Shown piece by piece: positions 51,936 to 61,912 of a stretch of DNA of 64,000 nt (position 1 is its first letter; the number at the start of each line of letters is the position of its first letter). Source of the stretch: Streptomyces sp. ITFR-16 (GTDB lineage Bacteria > Actinomycetota > Actinomycetes > Streptomycetales > Streptomycetaceae); the NCBI RefSeq assembly GCF_031844705.1, contig NZ_CP134609.1, positions 6,448,001-6,512,000 of the forward strand, written 5' to 3'. The position numbers and the translations under genes were made by a program. Under the pieces are notes generated by a model that searched no databases, was not told the origin of the DNA, and saw only the letters and a program-made list of their open reading frames with translations.

Positions 51936-52547
51936 TCAGGCGACCGAGACCAGGGCGCCGGCCCGGGGCAGCCGGGACCGCGCCAGCGTCGCCGGGGTGA
52001 GCACGGGCTGCGGCACCACGATGCCGCACCCCGTGCAGACCGGCCCGGACCACGGCTCGGAGTCCAGGTCCTGCCGCCAGACGATGCGGGTCCCCGTGCA
52101 CACCGGGCACCGGGTGCCGGGCTCGGACTCCAGGGCGGCGATCAGCCGGGCCAGCACCTCGGCGAGCGGGGCCGCCGGGTGGACCGCCGGGTCGTCGCAG
52201 CGGGCCACCCCGTTGCCGCCCCAGGTGCGCCGGTGCCAGTCGTCGAAAGCCCCCGGCCGGCGCAGTCCCTCGTGCTTCTCCCGCCTGCGGCGCTCGGCGA
52301 ACCCCGCCTCGTAGCGCAGCCAGACCGCCCGGGCCGTCTCCAGCTCCTCCAGCGCGCGCATCAGGCGCGCCGGGTCGGGGGCCCGGTCCTCGGGCCCGAT
52401 CCCGTGCCGGACGCACAGATGGTCCCATGTCGCCCGGTGCCCGTACGGGGCGAAGCGCTCCAGGCACTTGCGCAGCGAGTAACGCCGCAGTGCCAGGTCG
52501 CTCCGCGGATCGCGGACCTGTCTCGCAAGACTCCGGAAACCGGCCAT
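51936..52547 (-). CDS. uncharacterised protein with C-terminal zinc ribbon
   Basis: This 203-residue protein has a basic helical N-terminus (FRSLARQVRDPRSDLALRRY), a central region rich in charged helices (ERRRREKHEGLRRPGAFDDW), and a C-terminal treble-clef/zinc-ribbon pattern CPVC ... CTGCG (about residues 148-177). I do not recognise the family. It is cytoplasmic, with no signal. It is convergent with soxR (13 bp between stops), so a link to SoxR is only positional. Codon use is typical of the genome. Confidence 0.7.
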   Translation of the reverse strand: MAGFRSLARQVRDPRSDLALRRYSLRKCLERFAPYGHRATWDHLCVRHGIGPEDRAPDPARLMRALEELETARAVWLRYEAGFAERRRREKHEGLRRPGAFDDWHRRTWGGNGVARCDDPAVHPAAPLAEVLARLIAALESEPGTRCPVCTGTRIVWRQDLDSEPWSGPVCTGCGIVVPQPVLTPATLARSRLPRAGALVSVA

Positions 52548-52713
52548 CGCGCCGCCTCCTCCGTCGCTCGTACTCCGTCGCCCTTGTCCCGGCGCCCGTC
52601 ATGCGGCGTCAGGGAATGGACGTACAACTGCCCGGATCGGCTCCATCCAAGGGTGCTGTTGTCCATTAATTGAGATGACGGGCCGTCAGGCGCCGGGATG
52701 TGGTGATTCGGAA

Positions 52714-52734
52714 AAGGTGACCGATGTTCACCTT
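52714..52734 (+). promoter_or_regulatory. inverted repeat upstream of the penicillin acylase gene
   Basis: AAGGTGA-N7-TCACCTT has perfect 7-bp arms. A second dyad, TACCG-T-CGGTA, lies at about 52747-52757, closer to the start at 52792. They are candidate operators for the secreted acylase. The rest of the 52548-52791 gap shows nothing else. Confidence 0.45.
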
Positions 52735-52791
52735 ACCGGGCGTTCATACCGTCGGTAACCTCCGGCGCATCGGCCTCTCCGAGGAGCATGC

Positions 52792-55638
52792 ATGCCCCCA
52801 CGCACCCGTATGAACGCACGCACCGGCACCGCCAGGGCCGCCGTGATCGCGGCCGCCCTCGCACTCGGTACGTCCCTGCTCGCCGCCGTCCCCCACGCGG
52901 GCGCCGCCGAGGCGGATCCCCCGACCGTCGCCGACTACTGCCAGGGGCAGTGCGACGACATCCTGCCGCCCGGCGAGAACGGCAACGCCACCCTCGTCGA
53001 GATCCTCGGCAACAAGGCGTTCGGCACCCACCCCGCGCACAGCGACGACCAGCTCGACCGCTACAACGGCCTGGTGGCCGGGCACACCGGCCTCACCGAC
53101 CAGAAGCTGACCGACTTCTTCAACGACGCCTCCTTCGGCGTCGCCAAGGACCAGGTGGAGTCCGTCACCTCGCCGCGCGACGACGTCACCATCACCCGCG
53201 ACAAGACCTCCGGCGTCCCGCACATCAAGGGCACCACCCGCTACGGGACGGAGTTCGGCGCCGGGTTCGCCGCCGGGCAGGACCGGCTCTGGCTGATGGA
53301 CCTCTTCCGGCACATCGGGCGCGGGGAGCTGACCTCCTTCGCCGGCGGGGCGCTGGCCAACCAGGGCCTGGAGCAGCAGTTCTGGCCGCAGGCCCCGTAC
53401 ACCGAGGCCGATCTGGAGGCCCAGGTCGAGTACATCAGGACCCATGAGGGCCCCCGCGGCGAACAGGCCATGGCGGACGCCCAGGCCTATGTGGACGGCA
53501 TCAACTCCTACCGCGAGAAGTCGAAGAAGGGCCGCTACTTCCCGGGCGAGTACGTCCTCACCGGCAAGATCGACTCCATCACCAACATAGGCGAGATCCA
53601 GCCGTTCAAACTGACCGACCTGATCTCGATCGCCTCGGTCGTCGGCGGCCAGTTCGGCGGCGGTGGCGGCGGCGAGGTACAGGCGGCGCTCTCCCTGCTG
53701 TCCGCCCAGCAGAAGTACGGCGTCGCCGAGGGCACGAAGGTCTGGGAGTCCTTCCGCCAGCGCAACGACCCCGAGGCCGTGCTCACCGTGCACGACGGCA
53801 CCTCGTTCCCGTACGCAGGCAAGCCCGACCAGGCCGTCGGCACGGCTCTTCCGGACCCCGGGTCCGTCACCGCCGAGCCGCTGATTTACGACCGCACCGG
53901 CTCCGCCGGCACCAACGCGAAGGCGCCCGTGAAGGCCCCGTCCGCCCTCAGGAAGGCCCAGGGCATCTACGACGACGGGGTCATCCCCGAGGGCTCGCTG
54001 CCCGGCTCCGGCTCCGGCGCCCAGAAGCGCGGGATGTCCAACGCCCTGCTGGTCTCCGGCAGGAGCACCGCGAGCGGACACCCGATCGCCGTGTTCGGCC
54101 CCCAGACCGGCTACTTCGCCCCGCAGCTGATGATGCTCCAGGAGCTCCAGGGCCCCGGCATCAGCGCCCGCGGCGTCTCGTTCGCCGGGGTCGGGATGTA
54201 CATCCAGATGGGCCGCGGCCAGGACTACGCCTGGAGCGCCACATCGGCCGGCCAGGACATCACCGACACCTACGCCGTCGACCTGTGCGAGCCCGACGGC
54301 TCCGCCCCCACCAAGGACTCCACGCACTACCTCTACCGGGGCGCCTGCACCGCCATGGAGAAGCTGGAGAAGTCCAACTCCTGGAAGCCGACCGTCGCCG
54401 ACTCCACGGCCAAGGGCTCCTACCGGATGCAGGTGTGGCGCACCGGCTACGGCATCGTCACCCACCGCGCCACGGTGGGCGGCAAGCCCGTCGCGTACAC
54501 CTCCCTGCGCACCACCTACCGGCACGAGGCCGACTCGATCATCGGCTTCCAGATGCTCAACGACCCGTCGTACGTGACCGACGCGGCCTCCTTCCAGCAG
54601 GCCGCGAGCAACATCGACTACGCCTTCAACTGGTTCTACGCCGACTCGCGCACCGCCGCCTACTACAACAGCGGCATGAACCCGGTGCGCGCGGCGGGCG
54701 TCGACCCGGCGCTGCCCGTCAAGGCCGAGAAGGCGTACGAGTGGCAGGGCTACGACCCGGCGGCCAACACCGCCTCCTACACCCCCTTCGCCGAGCACCC
54801 GCACTCCAGCGGCCAGGACTACTACGTCTCCTGGAACAACAAGCAGGCCGAGGGGTACGCCGCCGCCGGCTTCGGGCTCAGCGCGGTGCACCGGGCCGAT
54901 CTGCTCGACGAGCGGGTGGCGAAGCTGGTCGAGGAGGGCGGGGTGACCCGCGCCTCGCTCACCCGCGCCATGGCCGACGCCGCGCTCACCGACCTGCGCG
55001 GTGAGCAGCTGCTGCCCGAGCTGCTGAAGGTGATCCGCTCCCAGCCGGTCACCGACCCGGATCTCGACGCGTTGGTCCAGCAGCTCGACTCCTGGCGGGC
55101 GTCGGGCGCCCAGCGCAAGGAGAGCAGCCCCGGCTCGCACACCTACACCCACGCCGACGCGGTGCGGATCATGGACGCGTGGTGGCCGAGGCTGATCGAG
55201 GCCGAGTTCAAGCCGGGGCTCGGTGACGATCTGTACGGGGCGCTGACCGCGAACCTCGCCACCGACGAGTCCCCGGCCGCCAGCCACGGGCCGAGCGGGG
55301 CGCACAGCGGCTCGGCGTTCCAGTACGGCTGGTGGGGCTTCGCCGACAAGGACCTGCGCCAGGTGCTCGGCCGGCAGGTCAAGGGCCCGCTGGCCAAGTC
55401 CTACTGCGGCAACGGCGATCTGAGCGCCTGCCGCGCGGCGCTGCTCTCCTCGCTGAAGGAGGCGGCTGCGGTGCCGGCGGCCGAGGTCTACCCGGCTGAC
55501 GACAGCTGCAAGGCCGGCGAGCAGTGGTGCACGGACTCGATCATCCACCGGGCACTCGGCGGGATCAGCCAGAAGGCGATCCACTGGCAGAACCGCCCGA
55601 CCTACCAGCAGGTGGTGGAATTCCCGGCCCACCGCTGA
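52792..55638 (+). CDS. secreted penicillin acylase family protein
   Basis: This 948-residue Ntn-hydrolase precursor has a signal peptide ending HAGAA. The alpha-chain region (SGVPHIKGTTRYGTEFGAGF, AAGQDRLWLMDLFRHIGRGE) is followed by the autocleavage site at GMSNALLVSGRSTASGHPI, where Ser416 becomes the N-terminal nucleophile of the beta chain. IAVFGPQTGYFAPQLMM and YAWSATSAGQDITDTYAVDL follow as in the family. It hydrolyses amide bonds of acylated compounds (penicillins, acyl-homoserine lactones or similar) outside the cell; the substrate is unknown. GAGGAG precedes ATG 52792. It is monocistronic, and a strong terminator follows. Confidence 0.93.
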   Translation: MPPRTRMNARTGTARAAVIAAALALGTSLLAAVPHAGAAEADPPTVADYCQGQCDDILPPGENGNATLVEILGNKAFGTHPAHSDDQLDRYNGLVAGHTGLTDQKLTDFFNDASFGVAKDQVESVTSPRDDVTITRDKTSGVPHIKGTTRYGTEFGAGFAAGQDRLWLMDLFRHIGRGELTSFAGGALANQGLEQQFWPQAPYTEADLEAQVEYIRTHEGPRGEQAMADAQAYVDGINSYREKSKKGRYFPGEYVLTGKIDSITNIGEIQPFKLTDLISIASVVGGQFGGGGGGEVQAALSLLSAQQKYGVAEGTKVWESFRQRNDPEAVLTVHDGTSFPYAGKPDQAVGTALPDPGSVTAEPLIYDRTGSAGTNAKAPVKAPSALRKAQGIYDDGVIPEGSLPGSGSGAQKRGMSNALLVSGRSTASGHPIAVFGPQTGYFAPQLMMLQELQGPGISARGVSFAGVGMYIQMGRGQDYAWSATSAGQDITDTYAVDLCEPDGSAPTKDSTHYLYRGACTAMEKLEKSNSWKPTVADSTAKGSYRMQVWRTGYGIVTHRATVGGKPVAYTSLRTTYRHEADSIIGFQMLNDPSYVTDAASFQQAASNIDYAFNWFYADSRTAAYYNSGMNPVRAAGVDPALPVKAEKAYEWQGYDPAANTASYTPFAEHPHSSGQDYYVSWNNKQAEGYAAAGFGLSAVHRADLLDERVAKLVEEGGVTRASLTRAMADAALTDLRGEQLLPELLKVIRSQPVTDPDLDALVQQLDSWRASGAQRKESSPGSHTYTHADAVRIMDAWWPRLIEAEFKPGLGDDLYGALTANLATDESPAASHGPSGAHSGSAFQYGWWGFADKDLRQVLGRQVKGPLAKSYCGNGDLSACRAALLSSLKEAAAVPAAEVYPADDSCKAGEQWCTDSIIHRALGGISQKAIHWQNRPTYQQVVEFPAHR

Positions 55639-55646
55639 ACCGGCGC

Positions 55647-55681
55647 GCCGGGCGGGCCCGCATCCAGCGGGCCCGCCCGGC
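55647..55681. terminator. bidirectional terminator after the penicillin acylase gene
   Basis: Perfect 15-bp stem GCCGGGCGGGCCCGC / GCGGGCCCGCCCGGC with a 5-nt loop, between convergent stops at 55638 and 55690. Confidence 0.8.
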
Positions 55682-55689
55682 AACCGGGC

Positions 55690-56985
55690 TCACCGATACT
55701 GCAGGTACCGCTTCCGCACCGCCCGGAACGCCGTGAGATCCTCCGCCCACGCCCCCACGACCTCATCCGTGTCCGCCCCCGCATCGATCATCGTGCGGAC
55801 CCGGGTGTTGCCGGTGAGCTTGTCGATCCAGTTGTCCGGACGCCAGGCGAACCCGCTCCACGTCCGCTTGGCCGTCACCAGCAGCGCGATCCCGGTGCGC
55901 ACCGGGTCGAAGACCTCGCGGTCCTGGACGTGCAGCTGGACCCCGCCCACCGTCGTGCCCTCGAACTTGGAGAACGTCGGCGCGAAGTACGCCTCGCGGA
56001 AGGCCACCCCGGGCAGGCCGAGCGCGTTCGCGGCGGCGGCCCAGGTGTGGTCGATGCCCTCCGCGCCCAGCAGCTCGAACGGCCGCGTCGTGCCGCGCCC
56101 CTCGGAGAGGTTCGTGCCCTCGAAGAGGCAGGTGCCCGAGTAGACCAGCGCGGTGTCGGGCGTCGGCATGTTGGGGCTCGGAGGGACCCACGGAAGGCCC
56201 GTCGCGTCGAAGAAGTCGGAGCGCGACCACCCCGACATCTTCACAATCTCCAGGTCGGCCGGACGGTCCGCCAGGAACTCCCCGTTGAACAACAGCGCCA
56301 GTTCGGTGACCGTCATCCCGTGCGCCTGGGAGATCTCCCGGCGGCCCACGAAAGTGGAGAACGCGGGATCGAGAACCGGCCCGAGCGCCGCCCGTCCGGT
56401 CACCGGGTTCGGCCGGTCCAGCACGACGAACCTCTTGCCCGCGAGGGCCGCCGCCTCCATGCAGTCGTACAGCGTCCAGATGTACGTGTAGAAACGGGCG
56501 CCCGCGTCCTGGATGTCGAAGACGATCGTGTCCACGCCGGAGGCGGTGAACACATCGGCCAGCGCCTGACCGCTCTTCAGGTAGGTGTCGTAGACGGGCA
56601 GTCCGGTCGCCGGGTCGTCGTAGCGCCCCTCCGAGCCACCCGCCTGCGCGGTGCCCCGGAAGCCGTGCTCGGGCCCGAAGACCGCGACGAGGTCCACCCG
56701 CTCGTCCGGGTGCATCACATCGACGATGTGGCGTACGTCGGAGGTGATCCCGGTCGGGTTGGTGACGACACCGACCCGCTGCCCCTTCAGCAGCGCGTAG
56801 CCGCTCGCCGCCAGCCGGTCGAAGCCGGTGAGCAGCCGGCCGTGCCCGCCCCCGCCGTGCCCGCCGCCCGGGTGTCCCTTGCCGTGCGGCGTACCGGCGG
56901 CCGCGGGCGCGGCCGACGCGGCCGTCGCCGCGAGGGCCCCCATCGCACCGCCGGCGGCCAGCAAACCACGCCTGGACAGGCTCAT
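55690..56985 (-). CDS. exo-beta-N-acetylmuramidase NamZ-like (DUF1343)
   Basis: This 431-residue precursor has a twin-arginine signal (SRRGLLAAGGAMGALAATAA) and a His/Gly-rich linker, then the DUF1343 fold: GQRVGVVTNPTGITSDVRHI, VFGPEHGFRGTAQAG, FDIQDAGARFYTYIWTLYDC and LDRPNPVTG. NamZ-type enzymes remove MurNAc from peptidoglycan fragments. Export by Tat suggests folding with cofactors or before export. GGAGGT six bases upstream supports ATG 56985. It is monocistronic and convergent with the acylase. Its role would be cell-wall turnover or recycling outside the cell. Confidence 0.9.
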   Translation of the reverse strand: MSLSRRGLLAAGGAMGALAATAASAAPAAAGTPHGKGHPGGGHGGGGHGRLLTGFDRLAASGYALLKGQRVGVVTNPTGITSDVRHIVDVMHPDERVDLVAVFGPEHGFRGTAQAGGSEGRYDDPATGLPVYDTYLKSGQALADVFTASGVDTIVFDIQDAGARFYTYIWTLYDCMEAAALAGKRFVVLDRPNPVTGRAALGPVLDPAFSTFVGRREISQAHGMTVTELALLFNGEFLADRPADLEIVKMSGWSRSDFFDATGLPWVPPSPNMPTPDTALVYSGTCLFEGTNLSEGRGTTRPFELLGAEGIDHTWAAAANALGLPGVAFREAYFAPTFSKFEGTTVGGVQLHVQDREVFDPVRTGIALLVTAKRTWSGFAWRPDNWIDKLTGNTRVRTMIDAGADTDEVVGAWAEDLTAFRAVRKRYLQYR

Positions 56986-57117
56986 TCGGCTACCTCCATG
57001 ATCGCGACGTCTGTCATGGCCACGCACGCTAGCGCGTGGCGGGGCCGCAGGGAACGCGCCGGACGCGGTCGCCGCCGGGGGAGCGGCAGACGGGTGGGAC
57101 CCAGCCCTTCCCTGACC

Positions 57118-57137
57118 ACATACCGACTGGTTAGTCT
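57118..57137 (+). promoter_or_regulatory. TetR operator upstream of the SDR/ligase/TetR operon
   Basis: ACATACCGACTGGTTAGTCT contains the dyad ACNNACNNGTNNGT. Its first 14 bases are identical to a site upstream of the APH/acyl-CoA dehydrogenase genes (62981-63000, minus strand). It lies 33 bp before the SDR start. Confidence 0.7.
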
Positions 57138-57169
57138 GCTGGGGCAGTCGGCTGAGAGAGGCGGGACCG

Positions 57170-57934
57170 ATGAGTACGGTGCAGGGTGCGGGCGTAGTGG
57201 TCACGGGGGCCGGAGGCGGCATCGGAGCCGCCCTGGCCCGCAGATTCGCCGCGGAGGGCGCGCGGGTCGTCGTCAACGACCTCGACGAGAGCCGGATCAA
57301 GGCCCTGGCCGAGGAGATCGGCGGTGTCGCGGTCGCCGGTGACGCCTCCGGGATCGTCGACGCCGCCCGGGACGCCCTCGACGGCACCGTGGACGTCTAC
57401 TGCGCCAACGCTGGCCTGGCCTCGCCCGGTGACGTCTTCGCCGACGAGGAGGTCTGGGCCGCTGCCTGGGACGTCAACGTGATGGCCCACGTCCGCGCGG
57501 CCAGGGCGCTGCTCCCGGACTGGCTGGAGCGCGGCAGCGGCAGATTCGTCTCCACCGCGTCCGCCGCCGGCCTGCTGACGATGATCGGCGCGGCGCCCTA
57601 CAGCGTCACCAAGCACGGGGTGGTCGCCTTCGCCGAATGGCTCTCCCTCACCTACCGCCACCGCGGCGTGAAGGTCCACGCGATCTGTCCGCAGGGCGTG
57701 CGCACGGACATGCTCACCGCCGCCGGATCGGCCGGGGAACTGGTGCTCGCCCCCAGCGCCATCGAGCCCGGGGCCGTCGCCGACGCCCTCTTCGACGCCA
57801 TGGCCGAGGACCGCTTCCTGGTCCTGCCGCACCCCGAGGTCGTCGGCTACTACCGGGCCAGGTCCAAGGACACCGACCAGTGGCTCGGCAATATGAACCA
57901 CCTTCAGCGCAAGTGGGAGGAGACCGGCGCATGA
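57170..57934 (+). CDS. short-chain dehydrogenase/reductase
   Basis: This 254-residue SDR has the cofactor motif VVTGAGGGIGAALARRF, the NAG segment CANAGLASPGDV and the catalytic Ser with YSVTKHG (Tyr-x3-Lys). It oxidises or reduces a hydroxy- or keto-acyl substrate. The basic residue after VVNDLDES suggests NAD(H). ATG 57170 follows GAGAGGCGGG by a short spacer. It is first in an operon with an acyl-CoA ligase (ATGA overlap) and a TetR gene, consistent with 3-hydroxyacyl or long-chain alcohol metabolism (inference). A TetR operator lies just upstream. Confidence 0.93.
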   Translation: MSTVQGAGVVVTGAGGGIGAALARRFAAEGARVVVNDLDESRIKALAEEIGGVAVAGDASGIVDAARDALDGTVDVYCANAGLASPGDVFADEEVWAAAWDVNVMAHVRAARALLPDWLERGSGRFVSTASAAGLLTMIGAAPYSVTKHGVVAFAEWLSLTYRHRGVKVHAICPQGVRTDMLTAAGSAGELVLAPSAIEPGAVADALFDAMAEDRFLVLPHPEVVGYYRARSKDTDQWLGNMNHLQRKWEETGA

Positions 57935-59589
57935 GCGAGTCGATCTACGCGGCGAAGCCCTGGCTCCCGCTGCTCAGCGAGGCCCAGCGGGCGGCCGTCC
58001 ACCCCGCCGAGACCCTGGTGCACGCCTTCCGCGACTCGGTGGGCCGCACCCCGGACCACCCGGCGCTGGCCTACTTCGACGGGCGCCTCACCTACCGCGA
58101 GACGGACGAGCTCTCCGACTCCGTGGCCGGGCATCTGGCCGCCCGGGGGCTTGAGCGCGGCGACCGGGTCGCGATCATGCTGCAGAACTCCCCGCAGTTC
58201 GTGCTCGCGCTGCTCGGCGCCTGGAAGGCGGGGGCGACGGTCGTCCCGCTCAACCCGATGTACAAGTCCGCCGAGGTCGGCCACGTCCTCAAGGATGCCG
58301 AGGTCACGGCCCTGGTCTGCTCGGACCGGGCGTGGGAGTCGTATCTGCGGGACACCGCCGCCGGTGCCCCGTCCGTCCGCATCGCGATCACCGCCTGCGA
58401 GCTGGACCTCCAGACGGAGAACGACGAGCGGGTGCTGAACTTCGAGCGGCTGCCCGCCCCGGACGACGCGGACGATCTGGTGACCGTCGCCCGGCAGGGC
58501 ACCGGAGCCCCCGCCGGCCGGGAGCTCACCGCCGCCGACGTGGCGCTGATCAGCTACACCTCGGGGACCAGCGGCACACCCAAGGGCGCCATGAACTCCC
58601 ACGGCAACATCATGGTCAACGCCGAGCGCCAGCGCACCGGCCACCCCATAGCCGAGGGCGCCGCGTACTTCGCCCTCGCCCCGCTCTTCCACATCACCGG
58701 CATGGTCTGCCAGCTGGCCGCCTGCCTCACCAACGCGGGCACCCTGGTCCTGGCCTACCGCTTCCACCCCGGGGTCGTCCTCGACACGTTCGCCGAGCAC
58801 TGCCCCGCGTACACCGTCGGCCCCTCCACCGCCTTCATGGCGCTCGCCGCCACCCCCGGGGTCACGCCCGAGCACTTCGCCTCCTTCCAGGTGATCTCCT
58901 CCGGCGGCGCCCCGCTGCCGCCCGCGCTCGTGGAGAAGTTCCGGACCGGCTTCGGCCCGTACATCCGCAACGGCTACGGACTCACCGAGTGCACCGCCCC
59001 CTGCGCCTCCGTACCGCCGGAGCGCGAGGCGCCGGTCGACCCGGTCTCCGGCACCCTCTCGGTCGGCGTGCCCGGCCCCGACACCGTCGTACGGATCATC
59101 GACGAGAACGGCGCGGAGGTGCCCTTCGGCGAGCAGGGCGAGATAGCCGTGCGCGGCCCGCAGGTCGTCTCCGGCTACTGGCGGCTGCCCGAGGCCACGG
59201 CCGCCGCCTTCCCCGACGGCGAGCTGCGCACCGGCGACATCGGCTTCATGGACCGTGAGGGCTGGCTCTACGTCGTCGACCGCAAGAAGGACATGATCAA
59301 CGCCTCCGGCTTCAAGGTCTGGCCCCGCGAGGTGGAGGATGTCCTCTACACGCACCCGGCCGTGCGCGAGGCCGCCGTCGTGGGCGTGCCCGACCCCTAC
59401 CGGGGCGAGACCGTCCGGGCCTACGTCAGCCTGCGCCCCGGCAGCTCGGTCGAACCCGGCGAACTGGGTGCGTACTGCAAGGAACGGCTCGCCGCGTACA
59501 AGTACCCGCGCGAAGTCGAGATCCTGACCGAACTCCCCAAGACGGCAAGTGGGAAGATCCTCAGGCGGGAACTGCGTTCCTCCCGCTAG
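57931..59589 (+). CDS. long-chain acyl-CoA ligase (AMP-dependent synthetase)
   Basis: This 552-residue enzyme activates a carboxylic acid to acyl-CoA through an acyl-AMP. The adenylation P-loop YTSGTSGTPKGAM, NGYGLTECTAPC, RTGDIGFMDREGWLYVVDR and the catalytic Lys in PKTASGKILRRELRS are present. The length fits class I ligases of fatty or aromatic acids. The start overlaps the SDR stop (ATGA), so both are translated together. The TetR gene follows 33 bp later. It supplies substrate for beta-oxidation steps such as the acyl-CoA dehydrogenase at 60690, which shares the same operator type. Confidence 0.95.
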   Translation: MSESIYAAKPWLPLLSEAQRAAVHPAETLVHAFRDSVGRTPDHPALAYFDGRLTYRETDELSDSVAGHLAARGLERGDRVAIMLQNSPQFVLALLGAWKAGATVVPLNPMYKSAEVGHVLKDAEVTALVCSDRAWESYLRDTAAGAPSVRIAITACELDLQTENDERVLNFERLPAPDDADDLVTVARQGTGAPAGRELTAADVALISYTSGTSGTPKGAMNSHGNIMVNAERQRTGHPIAEGAAYFALAPLFHITGMVCQLAACLTNAGTLVLAYRFHPGVVLDTFAEHCPAYTVGPSTAFMALAATPGVTPEHFASFQVISSGGAPLPPALVEKFRTGFGPYIRNGYGLTECTAPCASVPPEREAPVDPVSGTLSVGVPGPDTVVRIIDENGAEVPFGEQGEIAVRGPQVVSGYWRLPEATAAAFPDGELRTGDIGFMDREGWLYVVDRKKDMINASGFKVWPREVEDVLYTHPAVREAAVVGVPDPYRGETVRAYVSLRPGSSVEPGELGAYCKERLAAYKYPREVEILTELPKTASGKILRRELRSSR

Positions 59590-59622
59590 TACACACATAC
59601 GCACGGAAGGAAGGTGGCGGCT

Positions 59623-60216
59623 ATGGCCAAGGCGACGGACGGAAGCGGCACCCCCGTCCCCCAGCGGCTGCTGGCCGCCGCCACCCGGCTCTTCGCCGAG
59701 CAGGGGTACGACCGCACCTCGGTCCAGGAGATCGTGGAGGCGGCCGGCGTCACCAAGGGGGCGCTCTACCACTACTTCGGCTCCAAGGAGGACCTCCTCC
59801 AGGAGGTCTACGCCCGGGTGCTGCGGCTCCAACAGGAGCGGCTCGACGCCTTCGCGGACGCGGACGCCCCCATCGAGCAGCGGCTGCGCGACGCCGCGGC
59901 CGACGTGGTCGTCACCACCATCGAGAACCTCGACGACGCCTCGATCTTCTTCCGCTCCATGCACCATCTGAGCCCGGAGAAGAACAAGCAGGTACGGGTG
60001 GAGCGCCGCCGCTACCACGAGCGCTTCCGCGCCCTGGTCGAGGAGGGGCAGCGCGCCGGGGTCTTCTCCACGGCCACCCCCGCCGACCTGATCGTCGACT
60101 ACCACTTCGGCTCGGTCCACCACCTGTCGACCTGGTACCGGCCGGACGGCCCGCTCACCCAGCAGGAGGTCGCCGACCACCTGGCCGACCTGCTGCTCCG
60201 CGCGCTGCGCCCCTAG
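59623..60216 (+). CDS. TetR family regulator of the SDR/acyl-CoA ligase operon
   Basis: This 197-residue repressor has an HTH (LLAAATRLFAEQGYDRTSVQ, EIVEAAGVTKGALYHYFGSK) and a TetR_C-type domain (RVERRRYHERFRALVEEGQR). It is the third gene of the SDR/ligase operon, so the operator at 57118 would autoregulate it, and the same site precedes the APH/acyl-CoA dehydrogenase pair. An acyl-CoA ligand is likely but inferred. ATG 59623 follows GGAAGGAAGG at normal spacing. Its TAG stop forms the left edge of a 181-bp mini-transposon. Confidence 0.9.
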   Translation: MAKATDGSGTPVPQRLLAAATRLFAEQGYDRTSVQEIVEAAGVTKGALYHYFGSKEDLLQEVYARVLRLQQERLDAFADADAPIEQRLRDAAADVVVTTIENLDDASIFFRSMHHLSPEKNKQVRVERRRYHERFRALVEEGQRAGVFSTATPADLIVDYHFGSVHHLSTWYRPDGPLTQQEVADHLADLLLRALRP

Positions 60217-60392
60217 GGCGTGTCGTCAAACTGGCGTCTGCCGGGCGACGCCATGCACGCACTCTCGCCGCACCGGCCCCAGACCCCGGTACGTCCAGTA
60301 CAGGGGCCTGGGGCCGGCACGCCGAGAGCACGCACCTGACGCCGCCCGGCCGCCCTTCGGGCAACGACACCAGTTTGACGACACGCCCTAGG
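60212..60392. mobile_element. 181-nt MITE-like inverted-repeat element (copy B)
   Basis: Perfect 23-bp terminal inverted repeats begin CCTAGGGCGTGTCGTCAAAC (60212-60234) and end at 60370-60392. CTAG occurs at both ends. Inner imperfect arms (CTCTCGCCG-CACCGGCCCCAG and its counterpart) can form a long hairpin. There is no coding capacity. It shares its right 50 nt with copy A (39776-39845). It overlaps the stop codon of the TetR gene. Confidence 0.8.
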
Positions 60393-60453
60393 ACCCCTGT
60401 CCAGGCGCCCCCGCCCGCTGGCCCCGGCCGCGCGACGGGCCGACGCTGGACAC

Positions 60454-60618
60454 ATGGCGACCCTCCAGACGCCCACGCGAGTCCCCGCCCTGTGGAGCAC
60501 GGCCTACGCCTCCCGCCGCCCCGCCCCCGTACGGCTCCTGGCCCGCTGGCTGCTGCGGACGAGAACCTTCGCCCACGACCTGGCCCTCGCCGACCACGTA
60601 CCGTTCGGTGGCTACTGA
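60454..60618 (+). CDS. possible small protein of 54 residues
   Basis: A short frame reads MATLQTPTRVPALWSTAYAS, then RRPAPVRLLARWLLRTRTF and ends with HVPFGGY. Third codon positions are nearly all G or C, as in real genes here. The sequence is basic with an amphipathic middle. Only a weak GGA lies before the ATG. It occupies the 297-bp gap between the MITE and the acyl-CoA dehydrogenase stop. I recognise no family; it may be spurious. Confidence 0.35.
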   Translation: MATLQTPTRVPALWSTAYASRRPAPVRLLARWLLRTRTFAHDLALADHVPFGGY

Positions 60619-60689
60619 AGGACCCCACCGCGTCCCGGAGGCCGGGGAGGCGCGCGTGCGGCGCGGCCTCCCCGGCCTCCGGAGCGGTC

Positions 60690-61904
<1,215 letters not shown>

Positions 61905-61912
61905 GGGGTGGA

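Noticed and set aside
52714..52734. Iron-regulator (DmdR1) box before penicillin acylase
   Set aside because: Arm length and spacing do not match TTAGGTTAGGCTCACCTAA closely; kept only as a generic inverted repeat.
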